From contig CBDCCV010000002.1 of assembly GCA_965215025.1 (NCBI GenBank), forward strand, positions 1,674,001 through 1,738,000: 64,000 nucleotides of DNA. The letters are read 5' to 3'. The position numbers and the translations under genes are program-made. Shown piece after piece: positions 58,681-64,000 of the stretch; within the stretch, counting starts at the first letter, position 1, and each line of letters opens with the position of its first letter. The notes under the pieces are model-generated. The model made no database searches. It saw nothing but the letters and a program-made list of their open reading frames with translations, and was not told where the DNA came from. Source of the DNA: CBDCCV01 sp965215025 (GTDB lineage: Bacteria > Bacteroidota > Rhodothermia > Rhodothermales > Salinibacteraceae).

Positions 58681-58900
58681 GTAGGGACACGATGATGATG
58701 ATTGACTTTTTAATCGGGCAACACGGCCCGCCCCCAAGTCCCTTCTCCCTTGACGGGAGAAGGACAGGATGAGGGTGAACCGGCACCGCATCAGCAGCCC
58801 GCTCCCCCTCACCCCGGCCCTCTCCCACGAGGGGAGAGGGAGTTCACGGGGCTACCGCGTTGCCCGGTTAATTTCTCAAAGACCATTATCGTGTCCGTAC
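58681..58900. repeat. Family I variant split by a nested element
   Basis: Left half GTAGGGACACGAT (58681-58693), right half ATCGTGTCCGTAC (58888-58900), together like the intact variant at 56661-56688. About 195 bp lie between them, including the family III element. Confidence 0.65.
58739..58844. repeat. Family III inverted-repeat element
   Basis: It begins with hairpin CCCTTCTCCCTTGACGGGAG-AAGG and ends with CCCTCTCCCACGAGGGGAG-AGGG; the middle has AGGATGAGGGTGA and CCCTCACCCCGG. It resembles a palindrome type common between genes of many bacteria. Confidence 0.72.
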
Positions 58901-58940
58901 GAAAGCCGCTTTGCACACACTGCCAATTTCAGCACGTGCT

Positions 58941-59031
58941 TTTCCCCCTTTGAAGGGAGATCAAGGGGGATGTCAGGGTTGGCAACCGGCCTCTTCACAT
59001 CCCCTCGGCCCCCTTCAAAGGGGGAGTTCTT
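58941..59031. repeat. Family II inverted-repeat element
   Basis: TTTCCCCCTTTGAAGGGAG, AAGGGGGATGTCAG and then ACATCCCCTCGGCCCCCTT, AAAGGGGGAGTTC. It is closely similar to 20641-20731 in both arms and in the phrase CCTCTTCACATCCCC. Confidence 0.85.
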
Positions 59032-59056
59032 CTCTGCAAACCTCGTCGCCAGTTCC

Positions 59057-59084
59057 GTAGGGGCATGATTCATCATGCCCTCGC
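59057..59084. repeat. Family I short palindrome, variant
   Basis: GTAGGGGCATGATT with CATCATGCCCTCGCC, downstream of nuoL on the minus strand. Confidence 0.72.
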
Positions 59085-59107
59085 CGCTCCAGCACGCCAG
59101 CACGCCA

Positions 59108-61162
<2,055 letters not shown>

Positions 61163-61182
61163 AAAGCGGTCGAGACGTGCGT

Positions 61183-61210
61183 GTAGGGGCGTATTGCAAT
61201 ACGCCCCTAC
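61183..61210. repeat. Family I short palindrome, perfect
   Basis: GTAGGGGCGTATTG and its exact complement CAATACGCCCCTAC, in the gap between nuoK and nuoL. It is the best consensus copy in the window. Confidence 0.92.
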
Positions 61211-61222
61211 GAGGAACGGCGC

Positions 61223-61528
61223 CTAATACTTGAACAGGTTGATTTCGGTGATGTCCACCGTCACCTTCCCGCGGAAGATGGCGATCACGATGGCGAGGCC
61301 GATGGCGGCCTCGGCCGCCGCCACGCTCATCACGAAGAAGACGAGGATCTGCCCCGTCACGTCGCCCATCGACTGGCCGAGCGCCACGAGCGTCACGTTC
61401 ACGGCGTTGAGCATCAGCTCGACGGACATGAATACGACAATCGCGTTCCGCCGAAAGAGCACGCCCAGGACGCCAATCGTAAACAAGATGGCGCTGAGCG
61501 AGAGGTACCAGTTCAGGGCGACTTCCAT
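61223..61528 (-). CDS. nuoK: NADH-quinone oxidoreductase subunit K
   Basis: A 101-residue subunit with three helices. RRNAIVVFMSVELMLNAVNVTLVAL carries the conserved membrane Glu and AAAEAAIGLAIVIAIFR the second. Length equals the family norm. It lies between nuoJ and nuoL. Confidence 0.96.
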   Translation of the reverse strand: MEVALNWYLSLSAILFTIGVLGVLFRRNAIVVFMSVELMLNAVNVTLVALGQSMGDVTGQILVFFVMSVAAAEAAIGLAIVIAIFRGKVTVDITEINLFKY

Positions 61529-61546
61529 GCTTTATCGTTGCGCGTT

Positions 61547-62059
61547 TTACTCGAAGCGCCGCTTCGACAGCATCACCGCACCGATGGTGGCGGCCAGGAG
61601 CAGGATGGCGATGACCTCGAGCGGAAGCGCGTAGCGGGTGAAGAGTTCAATGGCAAGCACCTCGGCTTGCCCGGTGACGGCGGCCTCGGCGGGCGTGACG
61701 GTCGTTTCAGGCAGCGCGTCGAGGCCGGCGGCCAGGACGTAGATAAGCTGCGCCAGGACCACCATCGCCAGGGCAAAGGCGGCGCCCTTCTTCCAGTCCA
61801 CCTCCTGCAGGGCCGGGAGCGCGTCCAGGTTCAGGAGCATGATGACGAAGAGGAAGAGCACCATGATGGCGCCGGCGTACACCAGAATCTGGATGACGCC
61901 GATGAACGGCGCGTTCAAGGTGATGTACAGCCCGGCCACGCAGAAGAGGTTCAGCACGAGCCAGAGCGCGCTCGTGATGGGGCTGCGCGAGATCACCATA
62001 CCCAGCGCCGCAGCCACGGCTACCGTGGCCAGAAGAAAAAAGACGAACTCGGCGACCAT
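61547..62059 (-). CDS. nuoJ: NADH-quinone oxidoreductase subunit J
   Basis: A 170-residue subunit with five helices from ATG 62059 (MVAEFVFFLLATVAV); the longer frame adds a basic, non-homologous leader. The block APFIGVIQILVYAGAIMVLFLFVIMLLN is the NuoJ signature. It is the first gene of the nuoJKLM-pcd-nuoN operon. The upstream subunits A to I are not in this window, so complex I genes are split over at least two loci. Confidence 0.95.
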   Translation of the reverse strand: MVAEFVFFLLATVAVAAALGMVISRSPITSALWLVLNLFCVAGLYITLNAPFIGVIQILVYAGAIMVLFLFVIMLLNLDALPALQEVDWKKGAAFALAMVVLAQLIYVLAAGLDALPETTVTPAEAAVTGQAEVLAIELFTRYALPLEVIAILLLAATIGAVMLSKRRFE

Positions 62060-62257
62060 GCGAGGCGGGGCGGAGGCGGGCAAAGCAGGCAGGCGCGCGC
62101 CAAAACAAGCGCGATGCACACGGCGCATGAAAGTAGGCAACCGCCAGCCCGCTGGCAAGCAAAAGCCGAATTAAGCCCCGGTGAATACGCTTGGGTGTGG
62201 GGGTCGCGCGATCTACGCTTTTCCCTCCCACGCACTCACCCTCCCATCCCCCCATAC

Positions 62258-63589
62258 TCAAACCACGCCCCGCGCCTTCAGCTCCAGGTACGTGTTGATC
62301 GTGCTGACGGTAAGCGCCTCGGGCGGCGTCAGCACGGCGTAGATGCCGTGCCGGCGCAAGACGCGCACGATCTCGCGCTTCTCGTAGGCGAACTGCTCGG
62401 CCATCGTTTTGACGTAGATGGCCTCGGTCGTCTCCGGGCGGCTTTCGCGCAGGCCGCGCAGCGCCGTGTTCTCGAAGAAGACGGCCACGACGGTGTGGTG
62501 CCGCGCCAGAAGCCGCAGCGACGGAAGCTGCCGCCCCAGCGAGGCGCGCGTCTCGAAGTTCGTAAACAGCAGCAAGAGGCTGCGCTGGCGCACCGTCCGG
62601 CGGAGCTGCGCGGCCAAGCGCTCGTAATCGGTTTCCAGGAAGTCCGTCTCGGCGTTGTAGAGCGCTTCTTGGATGCGCCCCATCTGCCCGCCGCGCCGCG
62701 ACGCCGGCACCACGCGCCCGATCTCGTTCGAGAAAAGGACGAGGCCCGCACGGTCCTGCTTCTGGATCGCCACGTTCGAGAGCACCAGGCTGGCGTTGAT
62801 GCTCCAGTCCAGCAGCGTCATCTCCTCGAAGGGCATCTTCATCACGCGCCCGGCGTCGAGGAGGCAGTACACGGGCTGCCCACGCGCGTCGCGGTACTGA
62901 TTCGTCATCAGGCGCCCGCGCCGCGCCGTGGCCTTCCAGTTAACCGCGCGCACGTCGTCGCCCGTGACGTAGGGGCGGATGTGGTCGAACGCCATCGTGT
63001 GGCCCAGGCGCCGCTGCTTTTTCACGCCCACCTCGGTGAGCCGGTTGCTCGACGCCAGAAGCGCGTACCGCCGCATCTGCTGGTAGGACGGATACACCGG
63101 CACCGTGCGCCCCTCCTCAAACCGGAACCGCCGCTCCACCAAACCCAGCGGACTCGCCGCGTAAACGTTGAGCGCGCCAAACGCATATTCGCCTCGCCGC
63201 ACAGGCCGCACCGTGTAGCGTAGCGTTTCTTCGGCGCCGCTCGGCAGCGGCAGCGTGCGCGCGGCGTCGCGCTTCTGAAACTGGACGGGCAGCTCATCGA
63301 TCACCGTAGCGCGGACGGCAAACGGGTAGCGGCTCATCAGGTGGAGGCTGAGGACGTTTTCGTCGCCGTTGGAAAGCCGATCCGGCATCTCACGATGCGC
63401 CGCGATACCTTCCCGGAAGCGAAAGAGCGCCACGGCATCGAGCACGGCCAACAGCATGACGGCCCCAAGCGCTACCTGCGCCACCGTCGCCAGCGCCGGC
63501 GCGAAGTACGCCGCCACGAACAGAAGCGCCACGCCAAGAAGCGCCGCGTAGAGCCGCCGCGTGAGGTAGAGCGATTGGAGAAAACGCAC
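62258..63589 (-). CDS. DUF58 domain-containing protein
   Basis: A 443-residue protein. Two membrane segments lie at residues 12-55. The region at 180-330 is the DUF58 domain, with DHIRPYVTGDDVRAVNWKATARRGRLMTNQYRDARGQPVYCLLDAGR as the signature and a VWA-like core to residue 400. DUF58 proteins usually occur with a MoxR AAA ATPase and membrane VWA proteins in a chaperone-type cluster. The neighbouring 63627-64000 gene encodes a VWA-family protein, which fits. Probably membrane-bound, with its function in envelope protein maturation. Confidence 0.92.
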   Translation of the reverse strand: MRFLQSLYLTRRLYAALLGVALLFVAAYFAPALATVAQVALGAVMLLAVLDAVALFRFREGIAAHREMPDRLSNGDENVLSLHLMSRYPFAVRATVIDELPVQFQKRDAARTLPLPSGAEETLRYTVRPVRRGEYAFGALNVYAASPLGLVERRFRFEEGRTVPVYPSYQQMRRYALLASSNRLTEVGVKKQRRLGHTMAFDHIRPYVTGDDVRAVNWKATARRGRLMTNQYRDARGQPVYCLLDAGRVMKMPFEEMTLLDWSINASLVLSNVAIQKQDRAGLVLFSNEIGRVVPASRRGGQMGRIQEALYNAETDFLETDYERLAAQLRRTVRQRSLLLLFTNFETRASLGRQLPSLRLLARHHTVVAVFFENTALRGLRESRPETTEAIYVKTMAEQFAYEKREIVRVLRRHGIYAVLTPPEALTVSTINTYLELKARGVV

Positions 63590-63626
63590 GCGCCTGCCTG
63601 TTCAGGAATGGTGCGGATGAAGCGGC

Positions 63627-64000
63627 CTACTCCCGCATGGCCGCCGGCGTCTCCTCGGCGTCGGGCAGGAGCTGGTATTCTTCCACCAGGCGGATGAACG
63701 CGGCGCGGTAGCCGTCGCGGTCCTCGCCTTTGGCGTCGCGCGCGAGGGCAAGCACTTGGTCAAGCGTGGCGTCGCCCTTGAACGCGGAGTCGCGCAGAAT
63801 CATCCCGAAGGCGGCCACGGCGGCCGAGAAGCGGAAGTCGTCCGAGAGCTGCGCCTCGCCCTCTTCTGGCGCGCGGACGACCTCGAAGAGCAGGCGGCTC
63901 TCGTCGCCGTCCGGCTTTTTGTAGCGGAGCTTCACGGTGAGGAGTTCGCCGGAGCGCTTGGCTGCGTCGGTGACCTCGGCGGACGTCTGGTACTTGAGGC
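63627..64000 (-). CDS. YfbK-like von Willebrand factor A-domain protein, N-terminal part outside the window
   Basis: The last 124 codons of a gene that continues past the right edge. The visible part reads SAEVTDAAKRSGELLTVKLR and RYKKPDGDESRLLFEVV, the DUF3520 C-terminal region of YfbK-type proteins. FSAAVAAFGMILRDSAFKGD and the closing helical stretch follow. The VWA domain itself is not in view. It is just upstream of the DUF58 gene on the same strand. Family assigned on the C-terminal domain. Confidence 0.82.
   Translation of the reverse strand, partial: LKYQTSAEVTDAAKRSGELLTVKLRYKKPDGDESRLLFEVVRAPEEGEAQLSDDFRFSAAVAAFGMILRDSAFKGDATLDQVLALARDAKGEDRDGYRAAFIRLVEEYQLLPDAEETPAAMRE

Larger units (their letters stand above)
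58660..59107. other. 448-bp repeat-filled gap between nuoM and nuoL
   Basis: No gene. It holds four palindromic elements in a row: an interrupted family I variant (58681-58693 with 58888-58900), a family III element between those halves (58739-58844), a family II element (58941-59031) and a family I copy (59057-59084). Adjacent nuo genes normally lie within a few bases of each other, so these are insertions into the operon. Confidence 0.8.

Overview
The window is a high-GC, gene-dense bacterial chromosome segment with mostly minus-strand genes. The best fit is a marine or halophilic member of the Rhodothermales (Rhodothermota/Bacteroidota). The reasons are a pterin-4a-carbinolamine dehydratase gene inside the complex I operon (a linkage reported for Rhodothermus marinus), acidic proteins, several Na+-linked transporters, IcmF, menB and an ExbB/ExbD cluster. 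Some genes have good Shine-Dalgarno sequences (positions 50176, 14963). I saw no rRNA, tRNA, CRISPR array or prophage.

Layout. 1-2389: ExbD/ExbD/small membrane protein/ExbB energiser operon, cut at the left edge. 2761-7758: a PolX-like PHP protein, a penicillin-acylase-like protein and a beta-lactamase-like protein, each with an altered active site. 7920-13015: an alpha-keto-acid-type TRAP transporter (dctP on plus, dctQM on minus), split by an island with a VapBC-type toxin-antitoxin pair and an integron-like single gene cassette. 13232-23771: an acetate module with symporter, DUF4212 subunit, porin and acetyl-CoA synthetase, next to a symporter-kinase/response-regulator system. 23885-26557: ArsR regulator, fused PabB-PabC, small membrane protein. 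26826-32729: an unassigned biosynthetic-looking cluster with two ATP-grasp ligases, a class I glutamine amidotransferase and two esterases. 32769-36402: accessory region with a lipoprotein, a Uma2 pseudogene and two nucleotidyltransferase/HEPN toxin-antitoxin modules. 36435-42701: IcmF, MenB, phosphopantetheinyl transferase, NAD(P)-binding protein. 42747-49111: a complete Mrp Na+/H+ antiporter operon in the order F-G-A-B-C-D-E. 49206-55065: superoxide dismutase, sorbosone-dehydrogenase-like lipoprotein, STAND-type NTPase with TPRs, DCC thiol protein, PH/SHOCT-like protein. 55137-62059: nuoJKLM-pcd-nuoN. 62258-64000: DUF58 protein and the end of a YfbK-like VWA protein.

The most unusual signal is a repeated insertion architecture. 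Three host genes (dctP, icmF and a DCC-family gene) are each followed, in the same orientation, by a toxin-antitoxin or STAND-type module and then by a second short copy of the host gene's own 3' end. At icmF this happens twice in tandem. The duplicated ends are about 60-87 bp. This is the expected product of integrating small circles that carry a gene 3' end plus cargo, and I do not recognise a described element family with this form. A lone integron-type cassette lies in the same dctP island.

Several families of short palindromic repeats also fill the intergenic spaces, and a few supply the stop codons or last codons of neighbouring genes. Physiologically, the window links acetate and keto-acid uptake and sensing to respiration (complex I subunits) and Na+/H+ exchange (Mrp).
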